DNA of 23,798 nt from Flammula alnicola (Eukaryota; Basidiomycota; Agaricomycetes; Agaricales; Strophariaceae), in NCBI GenBank assembly GCA_015499995.1, contig JADNRV010000581.1:1-23798 (forward strand), given 5' to 3'. A program made the translations under genes and the position numbers. Numbering within the stretch: position 1 is the first letter of the stretch; every line of letters begins with the position of its first letter. Positions 1 through 9,337 of the stretch are shown one piece after another. Under the pieces are notes generated by a model. That model did no database searches. It saw nothing but the letters and a program-made list of their open reading frames with translations, and was not told the DNA's origin.

Positions 1-36
1 TAACAGAGGCTTACAGCCGTTGTCAAGAGGCGAGAG

Positions 37-1105
37 TCAGTCCTGTATGACAGTGAGGACTTGTTGGCCAATCCAAGTCTTCTGTGGTTCGAGTGCGACA
101 AAACCTCTAACGTATCCTGGTTCCACACAAACATAGTGTTTCCTATTTAAAGATGAGCCATGCTTTCTGGTGGGTTATCGAGGAAAGAATACCCACCATC
201 CATCGGCCTCCATATCTCCAATCTTAAGACCTTCTTGCTGAGATTCCAGACCACGACGTCTTTGAATTCCTTGGCTTTAACTTCAATGCCTCCGCTGGAC
301 CATGTAACCTTGTATTTCAAAGGAGCATTCTCATAGACAGAATCCGTGAACTTCTTGACGTCAACTTCGGATCTAGTTTCGGTCTTTGGAGTTGCTCGAG
401 CCTCATCGATTGCCTCGGTTTTATCGTAGTAAGATAGGCCTTGGAGCGGAGCGACCCGTACATCGTCTGCAGGTGCTCGGATGTATGTGTGTAATAACGC
501 CTGGAATTCGATGATATCGGAGGAGAAGTGTTCTCAACGTGCAAATCGGTGCTGAGTTGATGCGCCGCCAAAGTCACAACATAAGTCAAGCGGAATGATT
601 TCGTGTAGATAGAAGCAATCTTTTGATTGGCAGTAGGATCGAGGACTACATAGGGAGCAGACAAATGTCAATGTGCAATCTGTCGAGAAAATATGAAGAC
701 ATACCCAATCTAACAGAGACTCCAGCTTCATTGTCCATTACGACCTTTTCGAAGCTCCAAATTTCGTTTCTTGCGAACCCGTGTTGGGATAGTTTGGAAT
801 GCTCTGGATGCGTCGGTGCACCGAAACACGGGAAAACGACGGGTATTCCGCCTCTAACGGGTTTGGAGCCATCGAGGAAAGCCTTTGAAGAGACAAACAG
901 CCTTTCTTTTAGTTGGCCTGATTCATCAGCGACTTTCCAAGATATAACTGTAGCTCCATATAAGAGTATCTCTACAGTAGATCCCTGAGAAAGATGTGGA
1001 GAATTTCAATACCATCGACCTTGCTGCCAGAAGTTGGCACGAATGATCATTACGCACCTTAGGATGCTTCAGTAGTATATGACCTTTATTGATTTCTACG
1101 GGCAT
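37..1105 (-). CDS. Glucose-6-phosphate 1-epimerase (aldose-1-epimerase-like), two apparent frameshifts
   Basis: Interconverts the alpha and beta anomers of hexose-6-phosphates in the cytosol; homologue of yeast YMR099C. Exons on the minus strand: 1058-1105, 705-984, 197-645, 37-142; introns of 73, 59 and 54 nt have GT-AG ends. The start MPVEINKG is followed, after intron 1, by a beta-sandwich with RGGIPVVFPCFGAP, the catalytic-His motif QHGFAR, and near the C terminus VCVEPGYVRGFVALEP with the catalytic Glu; it ends LTVIQD. With two missing bases restored the length is 294 residues, close to the family (297 in yeast). Reading frame is lost after HVENTSP (about 515-525) and again after VVVWN (about 238-243); each break needs one extra base, and all flanking motifs are intact. 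Either the gene was broken recently or the assembly dropped two bases; I favour the latter. Family assignment is firm. Confidence 0.9.
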
Positions 1106-1320
1106 ATTGATGAAGGTCTACCTTGTCGATGGCAAAGCTCTGATAATCGGATGTTGGAATAGTTGGAATGCCATCTCTCATCATCTTCTTAAGAGAGAGA
1201 GAATCCTAGTGCAACCTTGACGTAATCTATCACATGAGATGACGTCATGAACTGAACCCTTTATAAAGTAACCTACGCCTCCTTTCGCACTCTTCCACGA
1301 CTTCCTTCCACTCTGTTTCC
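1106..1320. promoter_or_regulatory. Intergenic promoter region with CRE palindrome and TATA box
   Basis: Upstream of the epimerase start and of a small spliced ORF on the plus strand. It holds the perfect ATF/CREB palindrome TGACGTCA at 1240-1247 and TATAAA at 1262-1267, followed by a pyrimidine-rich leader and an ATG at 1321. The palindrome can serve either direction; the TATA spacing suits plus-strand transcription. Function is inferred from the motifs only. Confidence 0.45.
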
Positions 1321-1477
1321 ATGTTTGATCCTTCTTACACCGTCGCTTTGCCCTCCCTTTGGCGTGTGAGCCTGCCTATATATCATATTATTCGACGCTA
1401 ACTCTTACCCATTCTAGTGTCCAAACCTTTATCTTTTTTTTATAAAACAAATCTCTTCACGCCTTTTCCTTATTTAA
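1321..1477 (+). CDS. Possible 34-residue spliced ORF
   Basis: The ATG at 1321 lies about 55 bases after a TATA box. Codons run MFDPSYTVALPSLWR, then a well-formed intron at 1366-1417 (GTGAGC donor, CTAAC branch site about 20 bases before TTCTAG), then CPNLYLFFIKQ to a TAA at 1475-1477. I do not recognise the product. The intron looks real, so a transcript probably starts here, but the short reading frame may be only an upstream ORF or the leader of the decayed sequence that follows. Confidence 0.25.
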
Positions 1478-1543
1478 TCCGCTTCATAAAACAAACAGTC
1501 GAATTTACACAACAAATGAACGAGACGCACCTCATGCCGTGAC

Positions 1544-1891
1544 ATGGTGAACGCCCGCATCAAGTTAGGTTTTGAGCCAGGACATACGAGGCCGTCCTTA
1601 CATAGGCGTTTATCGGTGTCCTCTCCATATCCTCAGATGTGTGGGGCTGAAACTCTCTTGGGTTATACCTATTGCCACCGTGGGCGATCTATAGGATGTA
1701 TTGCCAATGAGGGTGATTGTAATTTCTCCTGGAGAAACTTACGTCGTCCTCATCCTTTTTGGGCGCAATACCTCTCCCCGCCATGGTTATATGATGATGA
1801 CAGCGATCTTGCATTTGCAATCTTCATTAACGAAATACCGATCCTACAACTACATCCGATTTCAAATCAGTACTGGATCCAGATATACTGA
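1544..1891 (+). pseudogene. Orphan ORF inside a decayed direct duplication
   Basis: An open frame of 115 codons starting MVNARIKLGFEPG with no recognisable domain. It covers the left copy of a diverged direct duplication whose right copy (from about 1923) carries several in-frame stops in the matching frame. The two copies share RRLS(V/A)SS(P/S)YP in the same frame, which suggests that an ancestral coding sequence was duplicated and then lost. It could equally be non-coding sequence open by chance. Confidence 0.25.
1580..1860 (+). repeat. Diverged direct duplication, left copy
   Basis: Aligns with 1923-2215 at an offset of 343 bases on the left, growing to 349 near 1761. In the best block (1580-1633 against 1923-1974) I count 42 matches in 52 aligned positions with one 2-base gap; a second anchor is the shared GGGCGCAATA at 1761 and 2110. 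Between anchors the copies can be aligned with small gaps. The outer edges are uncertain. Confidence 0.55.
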
Positions 1892-1922
1892 AGGGTCCTC
1901 GCGACGGGCAGGTTTTTGCCAG

Positions 1923-2215
1923 GGCTGTACTAGGCCGTCTTTCCAGGCGGTTATCGGCGTCCTCTTCGTATCCTGTGGGTCGAAGTCAAGCTTGTCTTGC
2001 TGAGCGCTCTGCGGATGCATTCACTAGGTGGGAAATCTAGGACGAGATTGCGAACGGGACAGATTGTGTCTTCTCTTCGGAGGAATCAACATCGAGTTCT
2101 CCCCAATTGGGGCGCAATATCTTTCCACCCAGCTGCACAATATAACAAGGACATAGAGATTGTAAACCGTAACAGGGGCACAGAACTTCGTAAACCTATT
2201 CCCGTGACGTATCAC
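1923..2215 (+). repeat. Diverged direct duplication, right copy
   Basis: Right partner of the duplication beginning at 1580. In the frame that matches the left copy it reads RRLSASSSYPVGRSQACLAE and is then broken by a TAG near 2038 and further stops near 2140 and 2165, so it is not a working gene in that frame. A different frame is open from 1997 to 2440 but has no recognisable features. Confidence 0.5.
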
Positions 2216-2932
2216 CGATTACCGTTATTATCCCTCCATCATGGAGGGCTCATCAGGAAAAAATGTCCGGGCCGTAGTTACCTGCCAAGCTCTGTTGCAG
2301 ATCATTGGCTCCGGCAGCCTACATTTCACGCGGCATGCGCTTATGTTGATCTCTGTTGCCCTTATTTACTCCGGGAGCTCTCGGCGGCCGCATCGTTGTG
2401 CCTTGTCGCACTAGTATGCAGCTCTGTTGTTCGAAAATAGCCTCCATAGTCTCAAGTCTGGACTATCATCGCTACGAAGGCTACAGACCTTGTACATGCC
2501 CATTTGCCTCTGATGACTCCAAAAGCCCACAGGCATGTTAGGTAATTCAGATGTCAGTTGCACACAACAAAAAAGACGCTATGTAGTTATCTCAGATTGA
2601 GCTCTGTAGTCCAGTGGAGATATCAGGGTTGTCCTCAGGTTTTTCTCTCGGGCCTAATCACATGACAACGTTCAATTTTGACGAGTTCGGAGTTGTCTGT
2701 GTTGTTTGAACCTCCCCTAAACTTCACGTGCTGCAAGGTTCAAAATGTTCCCATCACTTTCAAGTCGTCAGCGCACCTTCTTTCCTTCCCTCCATCATTG
2801 CAACTCTCCCGGTCATTCCTCACTGCCGTCTTTCCCCCTCCTCTGCTGCCTCCACGGTAAGTAATTCCTGCATCATCTCCACCCAACTGAACGCTCCTCG
2901 CTTTCCTCCGGTCCTGGTCTTTCTGAAGGCTG
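2216..2932. other. Gene-poor stretch with a pyrimidine-rich leader
   Basis: No protein family recognised on either strand. From about 2755 to 2855 the plus strand is strongly CT-rich, as in fungal 5' leaders, followed by a plausible leader intron (GTAAGT at about 2859, branch-like CTGAAC, acceptor CTGAAG near 2928). The palindrome CACGTG lies at 2725-2730. These fit the promoter and untranslated first exon of the small gene starting at 2933. Confidence 0.35.
2725..2730. promoter_or_regulatory. E-box-type palindrome CACGTG
   Basis: About 200 bases before the candidate small gene start at 2933, just ahead of a CT-rich leader. Motif seen directly; a role is inferred. The same palindrome occurs at 7513-7518 and 11595-11600. 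Confidence 0.3.
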
Positions 2933-3231
2933 ATGGTAAGGTTGTTCTTTTTTTTTGGTGGCAGGGTCTCATGTTCGTTTAAGCACAGAGCACCTCCTTT
3001 GTGGACAGATGGCAGAGGATTGAGTATTGGGTGACGACGTGGATAGTGGGAGAAGGGTTTTCAGCCTCGAACCATGGGTAAGTCATATACTTTTCCCATT
3101 TCATTTGATTGATTGCTGTATTGACAAATGGATTACCGGGACCAGGACTGATTGCATTCAGTGGAGCCGCATATCGTGACATGTACATTCTTCCAAGCCA
3201 TGCATTTGATGCAAGAAGACACCCAGACTGA
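2933..3231 (+). CDS. Candidate 53-residue protein, spliced directly after its ATG
   Basis: Proposed exons 2933-2935 (the ATG alone), 2989-3077 and 3162-3231. The body begins STSFVDRWQRIEYWVTTWIV, continues GEGFSASNHG, then after an 84-nt intron (GTAAGT donor, CTGAT branch site, TTCAG acceptor) GAAYRDMYILPSHAFDARRH and ends PD before TGA. There is no upstream in-frame ATG and a TAA closes the frame at 2979, so this reading needs splicing from the ATG at 2933 (GTAAGG donor, CACAG acceptor). The Trp-rich first half could be one membrane-associated helix. The size and lack of a signal peptide would suit a small mitochondrial or membrane subunit, but I do not recognise the family. The second intron is convincing; the first acceptor is weak. 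Confidence 0.4.
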
Positions 3232-4149
3232 GAGTGATAGCAAGACGGGGTTTCCTTAGCGATTAGATAGTTTTTTTTATACATAGCTAGTATATTTTCT
3301 CTTGAATGTTATTTTCTGTGCTCTTTTTCTGATTCCTGTATGGTCCTGTGATCCTGTGTGGTACCGCTAACGGAATGCGTCCAAGGCCCTATTTAGAATA
3401 CAGATCAATATATAGTCTACGTTGTCTACGGTGCTATGGGCCTCTGTAAGCTACATTGTAGTTGTGCAATGCTACTCGGAAAAACATAGACAAATATAGT
3501 AGTCCAGGCAAACTACATTGCACTATATTTTAGGGGGATGTCAACCGCGCTACAGTCGCTACATACCCAACATTGTACGACATATACTTCAGGTTTTTTC
3601 CTGATGCTTAGATGATTGTTCGTTAACATCATCGATTGATTGGCCTCGATTGAGCCTTTCTTCCCAAAATTTTTTCCTCTCCGTCTTCTTCGTGAAGACA
3701 TTCTCCATAGCCATTTTTAATGTGAATGCAGGTGAGGACCAAATAGTAGGTTATGTTATTTCAACTGATACTGAACGTTGTTCTCCCCAAGTCAGCAACG
3801 TTTCAGATACTTATAGCATACCTTTCATGTACCGTCGTAAAGTGTTAATGTAGCAAATTCATATCTCTGCCATATCGAACCGTTTCCGTATGCATCTAAG
3901 TTTTGGGCGGCGGGGTTGTGCAATATGGTCAGCACTATCTATAAAACAATAGTGTAAGGGTTTACAACGATGAAGAAAAAGGCTTGTTCTCACGCTTCTG
4001 GAGCGGTGCTTTAGGAACGAGGCGCCAAACTCATCATAACATTCTTACACTTCGCGATCGTCTTATATCACTGAACATCTTAATCTCTCCTAGATACTCC
4101 TTCTCTCCCTGTAAAGAATCATCCCTTGTGTTGTTGCGCCGATTCAATC
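3232..4149. other. Intergenic region upstream of the PP2A A-subunit gene
   Basis: No gene recognised. Short open frames here lack family features. The sequence is AT-rich, with some short inverted repeats around 3440-3530 (GTAG..CTAC and repeated ACATTG cores). It presumably holds the 3' end of the preceding small transcript and the promoter and leader of the gene at 4150. Confidence 0.4.
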
Positions 4150-6319
4150 ATGGAGGGAGGTTTTCCAATAGAAGATGTACGTTGTTTTGTTGCCACAATA
4201 TATCGATTTCCTGACAACATTATGCCCAATCCTTAGATAGCACCGATCGCCATTCTTATGGATGAGCTGCGTTCTGAAGATGTTCAGCTACGCTTGAATG
4301 CAATCCACAGCATTCCCACCATTGCATTGGCGCTTGGACCGGATCGTGCACGAGAAGAGTTGATCCCGTTTCTACAGGATTCGGTTGATGATGAGGATGA
4401 AGTTCTTCTCGCGCTTGCAGAAGAGCTCGGAAGAAATTTTGAGGAGTATATCGGTGGAAAAGAGTATGCCCATTTAATTCTGGGCCCTCTTGAAAATCTA
4501 TCAGCTGTTGAAGAGACGCTCGTGCGCGAGAAGGTGCCTTGTTTCATTCAAAGCATCTAATCCCTTGTTTAACCATCTTATTGCAGGCGGCCGAGTCTAT
4601 CACCAAAGTTGCTGCTGTTCTTTCTCAATCACAAATCGAACAATACTATATCCCCTTGCTCAAACGCCTGTCGCAAGGAGAATGGTTTACATCCCGAACA
4701 TCATCAGCCGCGCTTTACCCAGCCGTCTATGCCAAGGTGTCACCCGCTATTCAAGACGACCTTCGGAAAGGATTCACGTCCCTTGGATCGGACGATACAC
4801 CTATGGTCAGGCGCGCGGCTGCGAAATGGCTCGGGGCAAGTGATGTTGTTTCCGACTTGTCTGCTGTTTGCTGATCAATAAACATCAATCAGCCACTGCT
4901 AGAACACTTCTCCCAACCTCACATAATATCCGATGGGTTGCCGATCTATCGTAAATTGCAGCAAGACGAACAAGATTCTGTCCGATTGCTGACGGTCGAA
5001 GACTTGATTGTCATCGCCAAGAGACTGTCACCCGCTGAAGTAAAGGAGCAGTTATTGAGGCAAATTAGGCAGAGTATTGGAGATAAGAGCTGGCGCGTGA
5101 GGTATATGGCTGCAAGCCATTTTAATGAGGTACGTGTGCAGGCCGCCCTCGAGTTCTCGCTTTTTGACCCTCGTACAGCTTTCCGAAGCTCTCGGCGTCG
5201 AACTCGTACGAGAAGAGCTCATTGGCCAATATGTGCAACTCTTGAAGGATAACGAAGCAGAAGTTCGGTCTGCTGCTGCAACTCAAATTCCAGGTAAATT
5301 TCAAGTTCGAATGGCTTTCGTCTTTGATACAACTCTCTTCTCCAGGATTTTCAAAACTTCTCGATAAAGAAGTCATTCTTGCTCGTATTGTTCCTTGTGT
5401 CCGAGATTTGTCGCAAGACTCGTCACAACACGTTCGTGCCGCCCTGGCAAACCAGATAAGCGGTCTGGCACCGCTCCTCGGAAAAGAAGCTACTATCGAG
5501 CATTTGCTGCCACTTTTCTTGCACCTTCTCAAAGACGACTTCCCTGAGGTCAGGCTGAATATCATCAGCAAATTAGAGACTGTTAACACTGGTATGTCTA
5601 TGATCTATTTTGGTCCTCGCCGTGAAATCTCATTCAAATTTGTAGTAATCGGAATTGAGTTACTGTCTGAGAGTCTTCTTCCTGCAATTGTGGAACTGGC
5701 CGAAGACAAATCCTGGCGTGTGCGCCAGGCGATCATTGAATACATTCCCCTCCTGTCCAATCAACTCGGAAAGCCATTCTTTGACGAACAACTCGGGAAT
5801 CTTTGCATGTCCTGGTTGGGAGATACCGTTTACAGCATCCGGGAAGCTGCGACTGTCAATCTGAAAAAATTGACTGATGTCTTCGGCGTTGAGTGGGCCA
5901 AAGTAGCCATTGTCCCAAAGGTCATGGGTATGGGTTCGCATCCCAACTACCTCTTCCGAATGACCACAGTTCAAGCAATTACGGTATGCATTTCCTTCCC
6001 CATTTTGTTCAATGTTGATCGTATTTCTATCTTTCGTGTGTCTCAGACTATTTCGCCGTCCCTTAACCTGGATATCATTCGTTCCGATGTCATAGGCCCC
6101 CTCTTAGAACTGGCAAAAGACCCTATACCAAACATCCGTTTCAATGTCGCAAAAGCGTTGGAAGTCATGGCGACTTCATTTGCAGATGCTCCGGACGGCC
6201 AAGCGTTCATTCGCGAGTGGATTGTGCCCACGTTAGAGCGCGAGAAGAGCGACCCTGATGCAGACGTTCGTTATTTCGCAACTCGTGCTCTGCAAAAGGC
6301 GCTTGCACTTGAGTCTTAA
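4150..6319 (+). CDS. TPD3: Protein phosphatase 2A scaffold subunit A (PR65/Tpd3)
   Basis: Scaffold of the PP2A Ser/Thr phosphatase, made of tandem HEAT repeats that hold the catalytic and regulatory subunits. Exons: 4150-4176, 4237-4533, 4587-4835, 4893-5129, 5179-5293, 5346-5591, 5646-5983, 6047-6319; 593 residues against 589 in human PR65. Family landmarks occur in order: [142 protein letters not shown], and [20 protein letters not shown]. All junctions keep frame. The third intron (4836-4892) begins GCAAGT rather than GT; no GT donor nearby restores the expected WLG-PLLEHF join. The start MEGGFPIED is chosen because the 9-codon first exon joins in frame to [11 protein letters not shown]. 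Confidence 0.97.
4836..4892 (+). other. GC-AG intron in the PP2A A-subunit gene
   Basis: The donor reads GGG then GCAAGT, the standard GC-type donor context, and the acceptor is ATCAATCAG. Removing exactly these 57 bases joins WLG to PLLEHFSQ in the frame and order expected for PR65; reading through meets a TGA at about 4872. Confidence 0.85.
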
Positions 6320-8027
6320 ATTTGTAGTGCAGAGGATCATGAAATAATTGAACTGGTATGCGTTTTATAATTTGAAGAGTCAAGATCCCACTGAGAAGCT
6401 GATTTTAAAGTTCGTGTTATATTTGCTTTCTCATGACTTGCAGTACTATCTCAATCCCATAATTCCCGAATGCACAATGACGATGTACATACGATATCGG
6501 CTCGAAACAATTGATATCGAGGACGCTGTTCCCTGCACACGTAAAACAAGCTACACAAAACAAAACAAAGGTAAATCCTCAAGTCGCGGACCCCCTCATT
6601 TGAAATTAGGTTTTAAGCAGCTCGGGCCCATCGAAGTCTTGTGCGTCGAGACGGCGTCAATTCTTGGCGTCTGTTAGGCTGTAGTGAAGCGCAGACCACC
6701 TCGCCTCCTGTCGGTGTCCAGATTTTCCAAGTCTTCACCCGGTCACCACTGTCTTCTGGGTATTTTATTCATTCTGCCTTCACAAATGCTTTTCATACTT
6801 TGGTTGAGCACCGTCCTTCACTCGCTTTCAGCGGGTATATATGGTACGTGTGGCGTGGATTTTATCCTTACTACATACTGTACATGCTGTCTTGAAACTT
6901 CACAACCCCCTGGGATGTAGATCTCTAGCAATACGTACCATGGCCAGTGACCACTGACGGCAGGCCGCACAAAGCATGGATCATGAGCGGTCATACATTG
7001 GAATATGGAAAAAATATCGTGTCAATCGCAACATTTTTACATAACGCTGCGAATTATTGTACTGAGTAATACATATTGTTTAACGATTGAATCTGCGTAC
7101 GTGCGATATTTTATACATATGCTGTTGGTCCTTTCAATGTTATAAATAATCTGAGGAGAGTACTGACGTTAACGTCGCAGCCGAGAGGGGAAGGGTTTGA
7201 TCGTTATTATCGCGGAAGTCTGGATTGAGGAAAGACCCCGATGAAATGTGCAACTGCGGCAGGTTGCACCGTTGCCGTGATGGGATCTGAAAAGAACAGT
7301 AAATGTAAAGGGTCCCCCTAAATTCCAATCGAAGATAAGCTTTCGGGCTGGCAACGCAATTGAACAGTTCAATCTATGGCTCGCCTCCTCTACCCGCTTA
7401 ACAAGCACCATGAACAGAGTATTGACATAGATTGACGACATACATATTCTCTTGTAGAGCCAAAGCGTTTTGTTAAATTGTTTCTCCGGCCCGTGTTATC
7501 GCGAAGCAGGATCACGTGCTACTTGAGGGACCTTGATCCTGATTGAAGAAATTGATGATCAGACTCCAGAGCGTTCTTTGTCCTTCTTTCTCCAAGCGTT
7601 TATACCCGTGTGCGTTGTCTCCCAATTATTATTCTACTCCAATTCTCTTGTCGCATTCTCAAAGTCCTCGAGCATTTGGCTTATCATACTCCCTACCATG
7701 CTTTACACTTGTTATTGGAAAATTGCTGGAGAATGAAGGACCACGGCACACACAGTTGCTATGGATCGGAGTTTCTTGTTGCCTTTCTAATCTTGTCTGA
7801 CTTGCACTATTCACCCATGGGCCATTTCTCCCATGGTTCTTGTTCTGATGCCGCGTTTCACGGCCGGCAATATAAAGGCTCTGGATTTTGTTCCCGAGTT
7901 GTCATTTTTTGTTCCTCCCTCTCGTATCGTTGTGTAACGACTCAAACGGCCACTTCACCGTGTCCTCCGTTCTTTCAGTCATTCATTCATTTTTACCCAC
8001 ATCCACGACTCGACGTGATTTATAAAC
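6320..8027. other. 1.7 kb stretch without a confident gene; promoter of the next gene at its right end
   Basis: I see no recognisable protein on either strand from 6320 to about 7800. A 44-codon frame at 6786-6920 starts with a hydrophobic, signal-like stretch (MLFILWLSTVLHSLSAG) and has several Cys, but nothing else supports it. CACGTG lies at 7513-7518. The right end has TATAAA at 7871-7876 and a CT-rich leader, fitting the promoter of the secreted-protein gene at 8028. Confidence 0.4.
7871..7876 (+). promoter_or_regulatory. TATA box of the CPL1-like gene
   Basis: TATAAA 157 bases before the start codon at 8028, followed by a pyrimidine-rich leader. No other gene start lies between. Confidence 0.5.
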
Positions 8028-8777
8028 ATGCAGCTCAAATTTGTTCTGACCGTTCTGGCTGCTTTGGTCCCACTTGCTGTGTCCACTTCTGTTGGTTCTC
8101 AAAGTTGCAAGAGCAACGAATTTAAGTACGTCAAGCATTTTGTGCATTCTCTGTGACGTTGCTTAAATGGATCCAACAGATGGGAGGAAAAGAACTGCTG
8201 CTTGCCGACGGGAGGACCCCAGAATCCTCCATCTCCTCCCAAGGGCACAGAATGCCCTCCTACCAGCTACTATTGGGAGCCCACGCAAGGCTGCTGCGCT
8301 CCTCGTCATCCCCCTCCTTCTAACCCCGCCCCGCCCCAGTGCCCCAAGAACTGGGATTGGCACAAATCCCTTTACCGATGCCAACCTACTCCTACTCCCC
8401 CTACCCCACCCCCCAGCCATCCCTCCACCTACCCTGGCCAGGAGCATCACAAGCGTTCTGCGATTTTCAAAGCTCGCACAACCCTTTGCCCCTCTGGTCT
8501 CGACGCTTGCCCAGTTTCAACCCTGTCAGGAGATTACGAATGTCTTGATACCGCCATTGAGCTCGAATCCTGCGGTGGTTGCACCACCATGGGCAAAGGC
8601 CAAGATTGCACTAAAATCGAAGGCGCATGGAATGTTGGTTGTGATCAGGGCAGTTGCATTGGTGTGTTTTTCTCTGGTTATGTTTTGCAGAAAAAGTTCT
8701 TACTTTCGGGTTCAGTCTACTCCTGCGCAGGCGGTTTCCGTCTTGGTGCTGACGGTAAATCTTGCATTCCGCTTTGA
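8028..8777 (+). CDS. Secreted Pro/Cys-rich protein with CPL1-like C-terminal domain
   Basis: Exons 8028-8125, 8180-8661, 8716-8777; 213 residues. Residues 1-20 form a signal peptide (MQLKFVLTVLAALVPLAVST). Residues 27-100 are Cys- and Pro-rich (CC pairs at 39-40 and 71-72), with a Pro/Thr spacer at 102-118. A dibasic site HHKR ends at 125, suitable for Kex2-type cleavage, just before a CPL1-like domain at about 127-213 with CPSGLDACP, YECLD, LESCGGC, WNVGCDQGSC and a final GKSC. CPL1 is known as a secreted Cryptococcus protein affecting the capsule; the domain is widespread in basidiomycete secreted proteins, so a surface or host/environment role is only inference. The second intron (54 nt) has no stop and keeps frame, so retention would insert 18 residues; splicing gives the family-typical GSCIVYSC. 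Confidence 0.85.
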
Positions 8778-9337
8778 TTTACTCGGCCAACAATGTCATG
8801 TCACGACGACGAGACTGTTGGATGCCCATTATCCTGTGTCCTACGGCATATTCCAGAATCCACTTGGACTTTTGTTTTTCATTCGGACAAACTACTAACA
8901 TTCCTGCCGCTTATTTCCACGTATCTACGGTCCAGCTATACATTTCTACTCTTATCCTTATTACCGCGTGTTACCTTGATGCGTAGTTTCTGTGCCCGTG
9001 AAGTGCGGTCTTCGACCCCTTAGTCATTGACCTTCTTCTAATACCAGGAGCAGTTATTTGCTGCGTTGCTCCTTCTTAGATCCCGACTTGTTATTTCAAT
9101 GACATTTCTTTCGTGTCTTTTACAAGTTTTTTAAGTGGGCTAAAATCGATCACATGATTAACGCGCCTTGCTTAATCAAGAGCAAAGAGACGCAAATACG
9201 GCGTGCTGGTATAAGAGTCGCTTTGGATACATTCTTGCATTAATCCTCTCTTTCTTCCCCTCTACCACCCCGCCCTTACTTAAATCCAGTCTCAGCGCTA
9301 GTCGCGGACTTAATCTCACCGTATCTTTCTTTCCACC
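8778..9337. other. Intergenic region with promoter of the next gene
   Basis: No gene recognised. TATAAG at 9210-9215 lies about 125 bases before the ATG at 9338, followed by a CT-rich leader, so the right half is probably the promoter of the next gene; the left half should hold the 3' untranslated end of the CPL1-like gene. Confidence 0.4.

Noticed and set aside
37..1105. Calling the epimerase a pseudogene
   Set aside because: Only two single-base gaps at short runs, with active-site motifs and all splice sites intact; an assembly error is the simpler explanation.
5122..5589. 155-codon minus-strand frame
   Set aside because: It lies opposite the PP2A A-subunit exons, which are supported by clear HEAT-repeat homology; a shadow frame.
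8167..8898. 243-codon plus-strand frame, Pro- and Leu-rich
   Set aside because: It overlaps the CPL1-like gene in another frame, lacks its conserved cysteines, and its richness reflects the repeated CCN codons of the Pro-rich spacer.
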